Assembly (NCBI GenBank): GCA_052387095.1
Contig: JBQTJN010000043.1
Coordinates: 1-46,307, forward strand
Direction of reading: 5' to 3'
Length of the DNA stretch: 46,307 nucleotides
From: JBQTJN01 sp052387095
GTDB lineage: Bacteria; Pseudomonadota; Alphaproteobacteria; Micavibrionales; Micavibrionaceae
The notes under the pieces are model-generated. The model was not told the DNA's origin and did no database searches. It was given only the letters and a program-made list of their open reading frames with translations. A program made the translations under genes and the position numbers. The number at the start of each line of letters is the position of its first letter. Positions within the stretch are counted from its first letter, which is position 1. This document shows, in pieces, positions 25,171 to 34,618 of the stretch.

Positions 25171-25842
25171 ATGCCGGCCGATACAAAAATAATTGAGAAC
25201 GCCATCGGCCATTCATTCAAAAACAAGACTCTGCTGATTGAGGCGCTGACTCATTCCAGCGCAAACGCTGAAAGCAATTATGAGCGGCTGGAATTCCTGG
25301 GCGACCGTGTGCTTGGCGTCATTATTGCCGAAAGCCTTTTTGAAAAATTTCCCGACGCAAGCGAGGGCGATCTCGCCAAGCGGCTTGCCGCGCTGGTGCA
25401 GGGGGAATTACTGTCCCGCGTCGCGCGCACCATTCATCTCGGCGATTTTCTGAGGCTCTCCGATGGCGAAAAGGGCGCGGGCGGCGCTGAAAACGATCAC
25501 CTGCTGGCCGATGTCATGGAATCCTTAATCGGCGCACTCTACCGCGACGCCGGGCTGGAGTCCTGCCGCGCCCTGATAAAAAAGCTCTGGGAGCCTTATT
25601 TCAGCGATATGAAAGACCCGCCCCAGCACCCGAAAACAAGGCTGCAGGAATGGGTACAGGGGCAGGGATTGCCGCTCCCTCTCTACAAAGTCAGCGGCCA
25701 GGAGGGCCCCGATCATGCCCCCGTGTTCGAGGTCGTGCTCAAGGTCAAGGACCACGCGGATGTAAAAGCGGAAGGCCGCACGCGCCAGGCGGCGGAGAAA
25801 GAAGCCGCGCGCATTTTCCTCGAACGCTGCGACGCATCATGA
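25171..25842 (+). CDS. rnc: Ribonuclease III
   Basis: 223 residues from ATG 25171; GGAG six bases upstream favours it over the adjacent GTG at 25168. The catalytic domain contains ERLEFLGDRVLGVIIAESLF and the second acidic site DVMESLIGALYRDAG. The double-stranded RNA-binding domain (about 153-222) begins HPKTRLQEWVQGQG. It cuts double-stranded RNA in rRNA maturation and mRNA decay. The stop overlaps the era start (ATGA). Confidence 0.97.
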   Translation: MPADTKIIENAIGHSFKNKTLLIEALTHSSANAESNYERLEFLGDRVLGVIIAESLFEKFPDASEGDLAKRLAALVQGELLSRVARTIHLGDFLRLSDGEKGAGGAENDHLLADVMESLIGALYRDAGLESCRALIKKLWEPYFSDMKDPPQHPKTRLQEWVQGQGLPLPLYKVSGQEGPDHAPVFEVVLKVKDHADVKAEGRTRQAAEKEAARIFLERCDAS

Positions 25843-26756
25843 CGGCTAAAGAAGATCACAAAACGCGTTGCGGCCTCGCCTGCGTTATCGGTCTGCCCAA
25901 TGCCGGCAAGTCGACTTTGGTCAATGCATTGGTCGGATCTAAAGTCTCTATCGTTTCTCCCAAAAAACAGACCACGCGCTTTCGCGTCTGCGGCATTGTC
26001 ATGGAAGGCAGCGCGCAGGTCGTTCTGGTCGACACGCCCGGCATCTTTGCTGCACAGAAGAATTTCGAACGCACGATGGTCAATGTCGCGTGGGAGGCTC
26101 TGGGTGATGCCGATGTCGTCGTCCATATCGTCGACGCCTCCGGACGGAGTGCGCTTGAGAAAAACGCCGAACTTATCAGGAATATGCCGCAGGACCGGCC
26201 CATGGTCCTCGTGCTCAATAAAACCGATGCGGCGAACAAGCCGGATCTTTTGCTCATGGCGCAGGGATTCAATGAATCCTTTGATTATTCTGCCACTTTC
26301 ATGGTCTCCGCTCTGAAACAGAAACATGTCCATGATGTTGTGAAAGAGATTGTGAAATATCTTCCCGCAGGCCCCTACCTGTTCGACCCGGAACAAACCA
26401 CTGACATGCCGATACGACTCTGGGCTGCCGAAATAACGCGCGAAAAAATATTTCTGCAGCTCTATCAGGAACTGCCCTACTCGATTTTCGTCGAGACGGA
26501 ACACTGGGAAAATTTTGACAATGGCAGCGTGAAAATCCACCAGGTCGTCTATGTGCAGAAAGACTCGCAAAAAAGCATTGTCCTTGGCAAAGGCGGCAGC
26601 CGCATCAAGGAGATCGGGCAGGCCTCAAGACTGGAGATCGAGGAATTGACCGGGGGCCGTGTTCACCTCAACCTATTGGTGAAGGTTCAGGAAAACTGGC
26701 AGGAACGGGAAGAATATTTCCGCCTTTTTGCCATGGAAAAACCCCCAGGGAAATAA
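25839..26756 (+). CDS. era: GTPase Era
   Basis: 305 residues. G1 GLPNAGKS, switch segment KKQTTRFRV, G3 DTPG, G4 NKTD, and G5 SALK are all present. The C-terminal KH domain has VLGKGGSRIKEIG. It acts in 30S ribosome assembly at the 3' end of 16S rRNA. The start is the ATG overlapping the rnc stop; a longer open frame upstream runs through rnc in another frame and is not used. Confidence 0.97.
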   Translation: MTAKEDHKTRCGLACVIGLPNAGKSTLVNALVGSKVSIVSPKKQTTRFRVCGIVMEGSAQVVLVDTPGIFAAQKNFERTMVNVAWEALGDADVVVHIVDASGRSALEKNAELIRNMPQDRPMVLVLNKTDAANKPDLLLMAQGFNESFDYSATFMVSALKQKHVHDVVKEIVKYLPAGPYLFDPEQTTDMPIRLWAAEITREKIFLQLYQELPYSIFVETEHWENFDNGSVKIHQVVYVQKDSQKSIVLGKGGSRIKEIGQASRLEIEELTGGRVHLNLLVKVQENWQEREEYFRLFAMEKPPGK

Positions 26757-26762
26757 AGGAGT

Positions 26763-26809
26763 CAAAAGCTTTTTACGCTTTTGTGGATAAAATTTTTTAT
26801 TTTTTTTAT
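26763..26809 (+). terminator. Terminator after era
   Basis: CAAAAGC (26763-26769) pairs with GCTTTTG (26777-26783), followed by a T-rich tract to about 26809. This is consistent with intrinsic termination of the acpS-lepB-rnc-era operon. Confidence 0.55.
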
Positions 26810-26929
26810 TCAGTGGTAGTGACTCCCGTCCCTTGATACTGTAGTTTCACTCAAACGGCAAAATAACAAGAAATTAACGCTTTGACGCTTTCAAAGATGT
26901 TTATCTAATGTACGTGGGAGATTGAGCAT

Positions 26930-27400
26930 ATGAGTTGGACTGATGAACGGGTTGCGCTTCTGAAAAAGCTCTGGGTAGAGGGTAAGACCGCTGCCGAAAT
27001 CGCCAAGGAGCTTGGGAATGTCACCCGTAATGCCGTAATCGGCAAGGCTCATCGCCTGAAGCTCTCCAACCGCGTTTCTCCCATACAGCAAAATAATAAA
27101 AAACCTGTTTCGCCTCCCCGCAAGCCGGAGAAAAAAATCCAGGTCCTGCAGGAAAAATACGAGGAAGCTGCGCCGACCACCAAAGGCATGCCTCTCGAAG
27201 ATTTGAACGCGCAAATGTGCCGCTGGCCGCAGGGCGACCCGCGCGACGATAATTTCAGCTTTTGCGGCGGTGAATCCCTGAACGGCCTGCCTTATTGTGC
27301 GCACCACACGAAAATGGCCTATCAGGCCGCCACCCGCAACCGTATCTTCCAGGATGGCGATGCGGCCGGTGCGGGAAAACCTTCCAAGAAAAGCGCTTAA
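26930..27400 (+). CDS. gcrA: GcrA cell cycle regulator
   Basis: 156 residues. The N-terminal DNA-binding helix-turn-helix is diagnostic: MSWTDERVALLKKLWVEGKTAAEIAKELG then TRNAVIGKAHRLKLSNR. The middle is basic and Pro-rich. The C-terminal region CRWPQGDPRDDNFSFCGGESLNGLPYCAHH matches the sigma-interacting end of GcrA. It activates promoters carrying methylated GANTC sites together with sigma-70. This is the strongest lineage marker in the window. GGGAGA precedes the ATG; GANTC sites occur at 26759 and 26821. Confidence 0.96.
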   Translation: MSWTDERVALLKKLWVEGKTAAEIAKELGNVTRNAVIGKAHRLKLSNRVSPIQQNNKKPVSPPRKPEKKIQVLQEKYEEAAPTTKGMPLEDLNAQMCRWPQGDPRDDNFSFCGGESLNGLPYCAHHTKMAYQAATRNRIFQDGDAAGAGKPSKKSA

Positions 27401-27410
27401 CCTCTATATT

Positions 27411-27473
27411 CTCGCATCCTGACGAAAGTCAGGATCCATAAAAATGGATCCCAAATCAAGTTTGGGATGCGAG
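27411..27473. repeat. Palindromic intergenic element
   Basis: CTCGCATCC (27411-27419) and GGATGCGAG (27465-27473) enclose smaller hairpins, CCTGAC/GTCAGG, GGATCCAT/ATGGATCC and CCCAAA/TTTGGG. It lies between convergent genes and can fold into a multi-stem structure, possibly a bidirectional terminator. Confidence 0.55.
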
Positions 27474-27499
27474 GGGATTGCAGGCTAAAAGACGAAAAT

Positions 27500-28009
27500 T
27501 TACCGGATAACCTTGATATCGACCGCTTCGCGGCCCTTTTCCACCGCCTTGAGGCTCACCTGTACGCGCTGACCCTCGGTCAGGCTCTCAAGCCCCAGCC
27601 TGTCGAGCAGTGTTTTATGGATGAACACATCCTTCATGCCGTCATCGGGAATGATAAACCCGAAACCTTTTTCCGGCTTGTACCATTTGACGAGGCCGCC
27701 GATAGTCGTGATCCCGTCCTGGCTGCCTTCACCGGGCATCATGTTGTGATTGCCGGGCTCGATCACTTCCAGAACTTCGCGCACCTGGCGGCCCTTGGGA
27801 CCGTTCGAGACCGCGCATAAAAGAACGGCCCCTTCACCGATGGCGTTGAAGCCCGCTTCCTGCAATGTCGTAATGTGTATGAATGCGTCAAAGCTTTCAT
27901 CATCGGGAACGACAAAGCCGAAACCTTTTGTTGCGTTGAACCATTTCAGATTGAGCCTGATCGATTCTAGTTCTTCATCGGCTTGATGCCGGCTTTGAAA
28001 AACAGACAA
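27500..28009 (-). CDS. Cold-shock protein with two CSD domains
   Basis: 169 residues with two cold-shock domains, at about 18-85 and 100-168. Each has the RNP1-like KGFGFVVPDD or KGFGFIIPDD and a FIH motif. The family binds single-stranded RNA and DNA; double-domain versions are usual in Alphaproteobacteria. It begins with TTG, since no ATG precedes the first domain in frame and GAAGGA lies eight bases upstream. It is divergent from the acyl-CoA synthetase. Confidence 0.93.
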   Translation of the reverse strand: MSVFQSRHQADEELESIRLNLKWFNATKGFGFVVPDDESFDAFIHITTLQEAGFNAIGEGAVLLCAVSNGPKGRQVREVLEVIEPGNHNMMPGEGSQDGITTIGGLVKWYKPEKGFGFIIPDDGMKDVFIHKTLLDRLGLESLTEGQRVQVSLKAVEKGREAVDIKVIR

Positions 28010-28147
28010 GCTTTAATTCCTTCGAATAATACGCACGTAAATGAATAAAAAACGAATATTTCTTCCGCATAGTCTGCATCAAAGTTATGATAAAATCCAG
28101 ACCAAATGTTTTGCAATCCACATACGTAAAAGCGGACCGTCTCCCCG

Positions 28148-29833
28148 ATGACCACAACGCAGCACCCCTGGGTAAAACTCTATGATGCAGGGATCGATCC
28201 TGCGGCCGAAATTCCCTATGCCCCGGTCTTTGAATTGCTGCACCGGACAGCCCGCGATTTTCCAAACCGCCCGGCGATGGATTTCCTTGGGAAAAAATAT
28301 AAATGGCGGGAAGTAGAAAGCCTGGCGAATGGTTTTGCCAGGGGCCTGCAGCAAAAGGGGTTGATCAAGGGGCAGAAGGTTGCCTTGTTTCTGCCTAACT
28401 CGCCATTTTTTCTGATTGCCTATTACGGAATTCTGCGCGCGGGCGGCACGGTCGTGAATGTGAACCCGCTCTACGCAAAAAAAGAGATCAAGCATCTCAT
28501 CGCCGACAGTGAAGCGGATCTGGTCGTCACGCTCGATTTAAATCAGCTTTACGCAAAAATTCGCCCGATCATGCCGAAAACGCAGCTGAAGAAAATCATT
28601 GTCTGCCGTTTCGCAGACGCCCTGCCGTTCCCAAAAAACCTCCTGTTTCCCTTGGTAAAACGCAAGGATATTGCGGATGTCGAAAAAGCGTCCGATGTAT
28701 TGTGGTTTCACGATCTTGTGCGCAATGATCGTAAGCCCGCGCCGGTGGACATCGATCCGCACAATGATGTTGCCGTGCTGCAATATACCGGCGGCACCAC
28801 CGGCACACCCAAGGGTGCGATGCTGACGCACAAAAATATTTATTCCAACGCGGTCCAGAGCCTGAACTGGTTCCGCGAAGGCGCGCGGATGGGCGAGGGC
28901 CGTATGCTCGGCGTGTTGCCTTTCTTTCATGTCTTTGCCATGACCGCGATCATGAATTTCAGTGTTGCGGCAGCCTTCGAGATTATTGCCCTGCCGCAAT
29001 TCAATCTGAAGGAGACGCTCAAGACCATTCACCAAAAGCGCCCGCATTTCTTCCCGGCCGTGCCCGCGATTTTCAGCGCCATCAATAATTTCTCAGGGTT
29101 AAAGGATTATGATATTTCAAGCCTCGAATATTGCATCTCCGGCGGTGCGCCGCTCCCTGTCGAGGTCAAGAAGACCTTCGAGGCGCTAACCGGCTGCATA
29201 TTGGTAGAGGGCTACGGCCTCACCGAGACCTCGCCGGTGGCTTGCGTGAATCCCCTGCATGGAAAAAACAAGGCCGGCTCAATCGGCCTGCCTCTGCAGC
29301 AGACATTCCTGGAAATCATCAATCCCGATGATAAAACCACGCCAATGCCGCTGGGCGAGCGCGGTGAGCTGTGCATCACAGGCCCGCAGGTCATGAAAGG
29401 CTACTGGAATAAGCCGGAGGAAACGGCGGATGTGCTGAAAAACGGCCGCCTCCATACCGGCGATATAGCCGTTATGGACGAGGAAGGGTATTTTTACATC
29501 GTCGACCGCCTTAAGGACATGATTATAACGAATGGCTATAACGTCTACCCGCGTAATGTCGAGGAGGCGATTTATCAGCACCCGGATATCGAGGAATGCA
29601 TCGTGGCGGGCTTGCCCGACTCTGGCCGCGGCGAGATCGTCAAGGCCTGGATCAAGCTGAAAGATGGCAGCACATTAAAGGAGGGTGAGCTGAAAGCCTT
29701 CTTAGGCGATAAAATCTCGAAAATGCAGATTCCGCGCGTGATCGAAATTCGCGCCGAGCCCTTGCCCAAAACCATGATCGGCAAACTCTCGCGCAAGGAT
29801 GTGCTGGAGCAGGAAAAACAGAAGAAAAACTAG
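28148..29833 (+). CDS. fadD: Long-chain acyl-CoA synthetase
   Basis: 561 residues of the AMP-forming adenylate superfamily. P-loop-like YTGGTTGTPKGAMLTH, EGYGLTETSPV, and the hinge TGDIAVMDEEGYFYIVDRLKDMIITNGYNVYPRNVEE are intact. The C-terminal Lys sits in LPKTMIGKLSRKDV. It activates fatty acids to acyl-CoA for degradation or lipid synthesis. Length and the N-terminal pattern fit FadD. No clear SD. It ends overlapping the convergent GNAT gene by four bases. Confidence 0.93.
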   Translation: MTTTQHPWVKLYDAGIDPAAEIPYAPVFELLHRTARDFPNRPAMDFLGKKYKWREVESLANGFARGLQQKGLIKGQKVALFLPNSPFFLIAYYGILRAGGTVVNVNPLYAKKEIKHLIADSEADLVVTLDLNQLYAKIRPIMPKTQLKKIIVCRFADALPFPKNLLFPLVKRKDIADVEKASDVLWFHDLVRNDRKPAPVDIDPHNDVAVLQYTGGTTGTPKGAMLTHKNIYSNAVQSLNWFREGARMGEGRMLGVLPFFHVFAMTAIMNFSVAAAFEIIALPQFNLKETLKTIHQKRPHFFPAVPAIFSAINNFSGLKDYDISSLEYCISGGAPLPVEVKKTFEALTGCILVEGYGLTETSPVACVNPLHGKNKAGSIGLPLQQTFLEIINPDDKTTPMPLGERGELCITGPQVMKGYWNKPEETADVLKNGRLHTGDIAVMDEEGYFYIVDRLKDMIITNGYNVYPRNVEEAIYQHPDIEECIVAGLPDSGRGEIVKAWIKLKDGSTLKEGELKAFLGDKISKMQIPRVIEIRAEPLPKTMIGKLSRKDVLEQEKQKKN

Positions 29834-30351
29834 GATTTTCCCCGTAGTTTTTCCAAATCCAGCTCGTATTTATAATCCCATTCTTCCTTGCCGTCGGGCC
29901 AGAAGATCAATTCCCTGACAGTGAATTTAAAGCCGTGCGCCAGCATCGCGCGTTTAGAAGACTCGTTGTCGGCGCGGTGCCCAATTGTCAGTTTTTTAAA
30001 TTTCGGATAGGCAACCGCCCAGTCGATACGCGCTTTATAAAGCAGGGCGGACAGAGTTTTCCCGCGATAAGCCGGATCAATATAACTCATCGCCATGACA
30101 CCGGTCTGACCGGACGGATCATGCTTCGATGTAAAAACGCCGGTAATACCAATCAGGGAATTACCATCAAATAACCCGAACACGGCCTTATCACCGCCGT
30201 TTAGATGATCCCGCCATTCCTGATCGCTGAAGGCTGCCGCATCTTCATACAGGCCAAAATAAACGCCTCGATGTAATTGGAGTGCTTTTAGCCTGACAAT
30301 CTTCAGGAGTTGCCAATCTTCAGGCTTTAATTCCCTGATAAAAACGCTCAT
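29830..30351 (-). CDS. GNAT-family N-acetyltransferase
   Basis: 173 residues. The GNAT core runs IRELKPEDWQLLKIVRLKAL, FGLFDGNSLIGITGVF, VMAMSYIDPAYRGKTLSALLYKARIDWA (acetyl-CoA motif A), and a C-terminal strand. R-x-x-G is modified to RGKTLS. The substrate is unknown; it may act on a small molecule or on a ribosomal or tRNA-synthetase component. It overlaps the pheT stop by four bases, so it is last in the pheS operon. Confidence 0.88.
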   Translation of the reverse strand: MSVFIRELKPEDWQLLKIVRLKALQLHRGVYFGLYEDAAAFSDQEWRDHLNGGDKAVFGLFDGNSLIGITGVFTSKHDPSGQTGVMAMSYIDPAYRGKTLSALLYKARIDWAVAYPKFKKLTIGHRADNESSKRAMLAHGFKFTVRELIFWPDGKEEWDYKYELDLEKLRGKS

Positions 30352-32747
30352 GAGCGCAGCGTGCCGCCTGTACGGGCAACCACCGCGTCGGTGATTTTTT
30401 TCGAAACCGCTTCCAGTTCCTTATCCGTAAGCGTCTGGGTCTGCGGCTGCAGCGTCACTTCGATCGCCACGGATTTTTTGCCCGGCTCGACCCCTTTGCC
30501 CGCATACACATCGAACACATGAGCATCCCTGATCAACGCCTTGTCGGCGCCGCGTGCGGCGCGCAGCACAATATCCGCATCAATCTTCGCATCGACCACG
30601 AAGGCGAAATCGCGGCTCACCGGCTGCAGCGCCTCCAGCTTCAGATGCGCTTTGCCTTTTTTGCGGCTCTCGGGGATATTTTTGAGGAAAATCTCGAAAC
30701 CGCTGACCGGTGTCTTGATATTCATGGTCTGTAATATGCCGGGATGAATCTCACCGAAATATCCCAGCACGGCCGGGCCCAGATTGATCGCGCCGCTTCG
30801 CCCAGGGTGATAATAAGACGGTGCATCGCGCGTGATATCGGCGCGGCCCGCGGGTGCACCCAGGGATTCCAGCAGCGCGAACGCATCTTGTTTCGCATCG
30901 AACGCATCGGCGCCGCGCGCAGAATTTGCATCCGCCCAGTGACGGGAATAGTTGGCGCCGACACGAATGCCCGCGGCAATAATATCTTCACCGTCCGGTT
31001 TCGAAGAGCGGAACGCGGGCCCAACTTCATACAGCGCAACATCCGCATAACCGCGCGCCGCATTGCCGCCTGCCGCCGCGATCATGTTCGGCAGGATGGA
31101 CGGGCGCATCTGGTTAAGCTCTTCGCTGATCGGGTTGCTCAAGGTCAGTTGATGTATTCCCTGGTTGTCATTGGCCCCGAATTCCCCAGCCAGTTTTTTA
31201 TCCATGAACGACCATGTAATGCATTCATCCATGCCGCGGGCGGCCAATGTCGTGCGGGCCAGCCGCGCTTGCGCATGCAAGGGCGTCTCCGCCGCGTGCG
31301 GCACGGCGCTCTGGCTTTGCACGGGCACGGCCGGGATCTGGTCATAACCGGTAATACGCGCGATTTCTTCCGTGATATCGGCGCGACCTCCAATGTCACC
31401 GCGCCAGGATGGCGGCGTGAGTTTGAATATCTCACCTTCCTGAACCTCAAAACCGAGCGCTTTAAGAATGGATTTTTGCTTGCTGGCCTGTATATCAATG
31501 CCGATCAGCTGTTTCAGGTAATTCGGCGAATACTCGATTCCCCGTTTCCATTCCGGAATGGATCCGGCCTGTACCACTTCGCTGGCATCGCCCCCGCACA
31601 GCTCAAGAATAAGCGCGGTGGCAATATCGATACCTTCACGCGTGAATTCAGGGTCGACGCCGCGCTCGAAGCGGTAGCGTGCATCGCTGCTGATTTGCAG
31701 GTCGCGCCCGGTACGGGATATGCGCGCCGGGTCGAAATACGCACATTCAAGGAAGACATTGACCGTCGCTTCCGTGCAGGCGGTTGTGACGCCGCCGATA
31801 ATACCACCAAGGCCGAGCAGGCCGTTTTTATCGGTAATCACAACAGCGCCTTCCGGCGGCGTGTAGCTTTTATCATTCAGTGCTTCGAGCTCGCCCTCAT
31901 TTTTCTTTGCCACGCGCACGATAATATCGCCGGAGAGCTTGTCCGCATCGTACACGTGCAAGGGACGGCAGAGATCAACCGTCATAAAATTCGTGATATC
32001 GACCAGCGCTGAAATCGGGCGCAGGCCTGCAGATTTCAGCAAGTCCTGCATCCATTGCGGCGACACGCCGTTTTTCACGCCCTCAATCATGCGGCCGAAA
32101 AACACCTTGCAGCCGTCTTTATCTTCGATGACAATTTCGACCGGCGATTTGAAATGTGAGTCCGGTTTCTTGTATTCAAGGGGTTTGAGTGTTCCCAGTC
32201 CTGTTGCTGCAAGATCCTGCGCAATGCCGCGCACCCCGGCACAATCGGCGCGGTTGGGCGTCAGGTTGATTTCAATCGCGGGATCGTTCAGTCCGAAAAC
32301 ATCCGCCATGGGCGTGCCGATTTCATATTTGTCATCGACCTCTATAATGCCTTCATGCTCTTCCAACAGACTCATCTCGCGCATCGAGACCAGCATGCCC
32401 TGCGATTCCACGCCCCGAATCTTGCCTTTCTTGAGCACCATGTCGCTGCCAGGGATGTACGACCCTTCCGGTGCAAATATACCCTTCATGCCGGTACGCG
32501 CATTCGGCGCGCCGCATACGACCTGCAAAATGCCGTTCGCAGTTTTTACATGACAGACTTTCAGCCGGTCGGCATCGGGGTGCTGCTCGGCTTTTTCAAT
32601 ATAAGCTACTTTGAACGGCTCATAAATTTTCGCACGTTCTTCAACACTCTCCACTTCGAGACCAATATTTGTCAGCGCCGCGCAGATCTCTTCGAGGCTT
32701 GCGGTCGTTTCAAGGTGGCGTTTGAGCCAGGTCAGCGTGAATTTCAT
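30348..32747 (-). CDS. pheT: Phenylalanyl-tRNA synthetase beta subunit
   Basis: 799 residues, full length. The N-terminal EMAP/tRNA-binding domain is at about 40-150 (VAYIEKAEQHPDADRLKVCHV). The B3/B4 editing domain follows (about 210-370, with ISALVDITNFMT), then B5, the degenerate class II core, and the C-terminal anticodon-binding FDX-ACB domain starting SRDFAFVVDAKI. It works as an alpha2-beta2 enzyme with pheS. A GNAT gene separates it from pheS. Confidence 0.97.
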   Translation of the reverse strand: MKFTLTWLKRHLETTASLEEICAALTNIGLEVESVEERAKIYEPFKVAYIEKAEQHPDADRLKVCHVKTANGILQVVCGAPNARTGMKGIFAPEGSYIPGSDMVLKKGKIRGVESQGMLVSMREMSLLEEHEGIIEVDDKYEIGTPMADVFGLNDPAIEINLTPNRADCAGVRGIAQDLAATGLGTLKPLEYKKPDSHFKSPVEIVIEDKDGCKVFFGRMIEGVKNGVSPQWMQDLLKSAGLRPISALVDITNFMTVDLCRPLHVYDADKLSGDIIVRVAKKNEGELEALNDKSYTPPEGAVVITDKNGLLGLGGIIGGVTTACTEATVNVFLECAYFDPARISRTGRDLQISSDARYRFERGVDPEFTREGIDIATALILELCGGDASEVVQAGSIPEWKRGIEYSPNYLKQLIGIDIQASKQKSILKALGFEVQEGEIFKLTPPSWRGDIGGRADITEEIARITGYDQIPAVPVQSQSAVPHAAETPLHAQARLARTTLAARGMDECITWSFMDKKLAGEFGANDNQGIHQLTLSNPISEELNQMRPSILPNMIAAAGGNAARGYADVALYEVGPAFRSSKPDGEDIIAAGIRVGANYSRHWADANSARGADAFDAKQDAFALLESLGAPAGRADITRDAPSYYHPGRSGAINLGPAVLGYFGEIHPGILQTMNIKTPVSGFEIFLKNIPESRKKGKAHLKLEALQPVSRDFAFVVDAKIDADIVLRAARGADKALIRDAHVFDVYAGKGVEPGKKSVAIEVTLQPQTQTLTDKELEAVSKKITDAVVARTGGTLRS

Positions 32748-32754
32748 GGTGTTC

Positions 32755-33201
32755 TCAGATCTTCCCTAATGGCCATACATGTAACGTGAAATCAAGGCGG
32801 ACGCCAAGATTTTTGTAAAGCGCCTGCGCCGCTATGTTCCGGGCCTCGGCCAACCAGTAAAGCCGCCCCCATTTATTTTCTTGCCCGGCTGCGGCAATGG
32901 ATTTGACTAGTGCCCGCGCAATGCCCAGTTGGCGGAAACCGGGGTCAACATAAACATCCTGGATATATGCCACCGGCTGGATATTCCCGGTGGTGAAATG
33001 CAGAATGTAATGCAAAATCGCGACAGGATTGTTATCGACGGCCGCGCAAATTCCAAAGACCGGGCAGGCCGGATCGAGCAGGCGCTCCCACGTGACATCC
33101 GTCACAGGCTGATTGCGTTTCCCCTCGTTGTTTCCGTCCCACAATGTCAGCCAGACTTCATGGTCTTCGCGCACCAGCGGGCGGATCTCTGCGCTGCTCA
33201 T
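32755..33201 (-). CDS. GNAT-family N-acetyltransferase between pheS and pheT
   Basis: 148 residues. The start overlaps the pheS stop (ATGA), and pheT begins eight bases after its stop. The GNAT pattern is clear: IRPLVREDHEVWLTLWDGN, YIQDVYVDPGFRQLGIARALVKSIAAAG (motif A), then WLAEARNIAAQALYKNLGV. The fold resembles diamine or aminoglycoside acetyltransferases, but the substrate is not evident. Insertion between pheS and pheT is unusual, and coupling to both makes co-expression certain if the operon is transcribed as one. Confidence 0.9.
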   Translation of the reverse strand: MSSAEIRPLVREDHEVWLTLWDGNNEGKRNQPVTDVTWERLLDPACPVFGICAAVDNNPVAILHYILHFTTGNIQPVAYIQDVYVDPGFRQLGIARALVKSIAAAGQENKWGRLYWLAEARNIAAQALYKNLGVRLDFTLHVWPLGKI

Positions 33202-34310
33202 GATTTGCGCGTCGCAATGTTGGGACGGTTGAGCGGCGAGAATCCGTAATGCTCAAGCCAACGCACATCGCTTTCGAAGAAAGTGCGCAAATCGGGGATG
33301 CCGTATTTCAGCATTGTCGCGCGCTCGAGACCCATGCCGAAAGCAAAGCCCTGGAATTCCTCCGGATCGATGCCGCAGTTTTTCAAAACATTCGGGTGCA
33401 CCATGCCGGAGCCCAGGATTTCCAGCCAGCGCTGTTCTTGGTCCGCCGGCGCCTTGCCCAGATCGATCCCGTCGCCTTTTTTGAAATAGCCGACATCCAC
33501 TTCCGCGCTTGGCTCGGTGAACGGAAAGAAAGACGGGCGGAAACGAACAGGGAGATTATCGATGCCGAAAAACGCCTGCACAAAATCCGTTAGGCAGCCT
33601 TTCAGGTGTGCCATCGTTACATCCTTGCCGACGTAAAGACATTCCATCTGGTGGAACATCGGCGTGTGGGTCATGTCGTAATCGGAGCGGTAAGTGCGGC
33701 CGAAACAGATAATCTTGAAGGGCGGCTTGTGGCTCGTCATGTGGCGGATCTGCACAGGCGATGTGTGTGTGCGTAAAACTTTTTTCGCAAGCTCACCCCC
33801 CCGATTTTTAGCTTCGTCCGGGTCTTCGGGCAGGAAGAACGTGTCCTGCATTTCGCGTGCCGGGTGACCGACCGGGAAATTCAGCGCCGTGAAATTATGC
33901 CAGTCATCTTCGATATTCGGGCCTTCCGCGGCTGTGAATCCCATCGCGCCGAAAATCGTGATCAGCTCGTCGATGGTCTGGGAAATCGGGTGGATATGTC
34001 CGGTGCGCGAAGGGCGAGGGGGGAGCGTGACATCGATCGTCTCGTTCACCAGCCGCTGGTCCAGTTCCTGCCGGCGCAGTGCGCTTTCCTGTTTCTCGAT
34101 CAGCGCGGCAATTTCATCCTTGAGTGCGTTCAGTGCCTGGCCCTGGGCTTTACGCTCCTCCGGATCCATGGTGGCGAGCCCCTTCATCAGGTCGGTAATG
34201 CGACCCTTCTTGCCCAGCGCCGACACGCGTAAATCATCCAGCGCCTTCAAGGTGCCGGCGCCCTCGATCTGGGAGGAGAGTTCGCTCTTCAATGCGTTGA
34301 TTTCGCTCAT
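33198..34310 (-). CDS. pheS: Phenylalanyl-tRNA synthetase alpha subunit
   Basis: 370 residues from the ATG at 34310; the longer frame to 34337 needs a TTG and adds unrelated residues. The N-terminal coiled coil (about 1-90) binds tRNA. Class II motifs follow: PRPSRTGHIHPISQT, HTSPVQIRHM (motif 2 region), PSFFPFTEPSAEVDV, and GMGLERATMLKYGIPDLR (motif 3). Length is normal (350 or so). First in the pheS-GNAT-pheT-GNAT operon. Its 5' region holds a large palindromic repeat but no visible leader peptide with Phe codons. Confidence 0.97.
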   Translation of the reverse strand: MSEINALKSELSSQIEGAGTLKALDDLRVSALGKKGRITDLMKGLATMDPEERKAQGQALNALKDEIAALIEKQESALRRQELDQRLVNETIDVTLPPRPSRTGHIHPISQTIDELITIFGAMGFTAAEGPNIEDDWHNFTALNFPVGHPAREMQDTFFLPEDPDEAKNRGGELAKKVLRTHTSPVQIRHMTSHKPPFKIICFGRTYRSDYDMTHTPMFHQMECLYVGKDVTMAHLKGCLTDFVQAFFGIDNLPVRFRPSFFPFTEPSAEVDVGYFKKGDGIDLGKAPADQEQRWLEILGSGMVHPNVLKNCGIDPEEFQGFAFGMGLERATMLKYGIPDLRTFFESDVRWLEHYGFSPLNRPNIATRKS

Positions 34311-34364
34311 AGGTTTTTTTAGCAGGAAAAGCCGCAAAAAACAACGTCATCAGATTAAGAAATA

Positions 34365-34495
34365 CGTCATTGCGAGGAGCGTCTGCGACGAAGCAATCCA
34401 GTTTTCAGGAGTCATCCTGAGGCCGAAAGCCGAAGGAGCTCATTATTATTTAAAAGTGGATTGCCGCGTCGGGCTTCGCCCTCCTCGCAATGACG
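34365..34495. repeat. Large palindromic repeat with nested second repeat
   Basis: Outer arms CGTCATTGCGAGGAG (34365-34379) and CTCCTCGCAATGACG (34481-34495) are perfect inverted copies. Inner arms GCAATCCA and TGGATTGC continue the stem. The loop contains GTCATCCTGAG...GAAGGAGCTCATT, which belongs to the second repeat family seen at 17378. It looks like one repeat inserted into another. Confidence 0.7.
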
Positions 34496-34618
34496 GTGAT
34501 TATTTTATATCGAACTCGATCTGACCTTCGAGTTGTGCGGCAACTTTGGGTAAAAAGTAAACCTGACCCAGAGCGCAACCAGCGTGGCAAATTCTTCCGG
34601 GCTCTACTTGGCAAACTT

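Noticed and set aside
25650..25838. Upstream extension of the Era frame into rnc
   Set aside because: It runs through the RNase III dsRBD in another frame, and the Era family starts at the ATGA overlap at 25839.
26759..26825. Two GANTC sites upstream of gcrA as a CcrM/GcrA feedback site
   Set aside because: About 0.7 sites are expected by chance in this gap, so two are not evidence by themselves.
30744..32012. 422-codon antisense frame inside pheT
   Set aside because: An Arg-rich shadow of pheT codons; pheT is complete and conserved.
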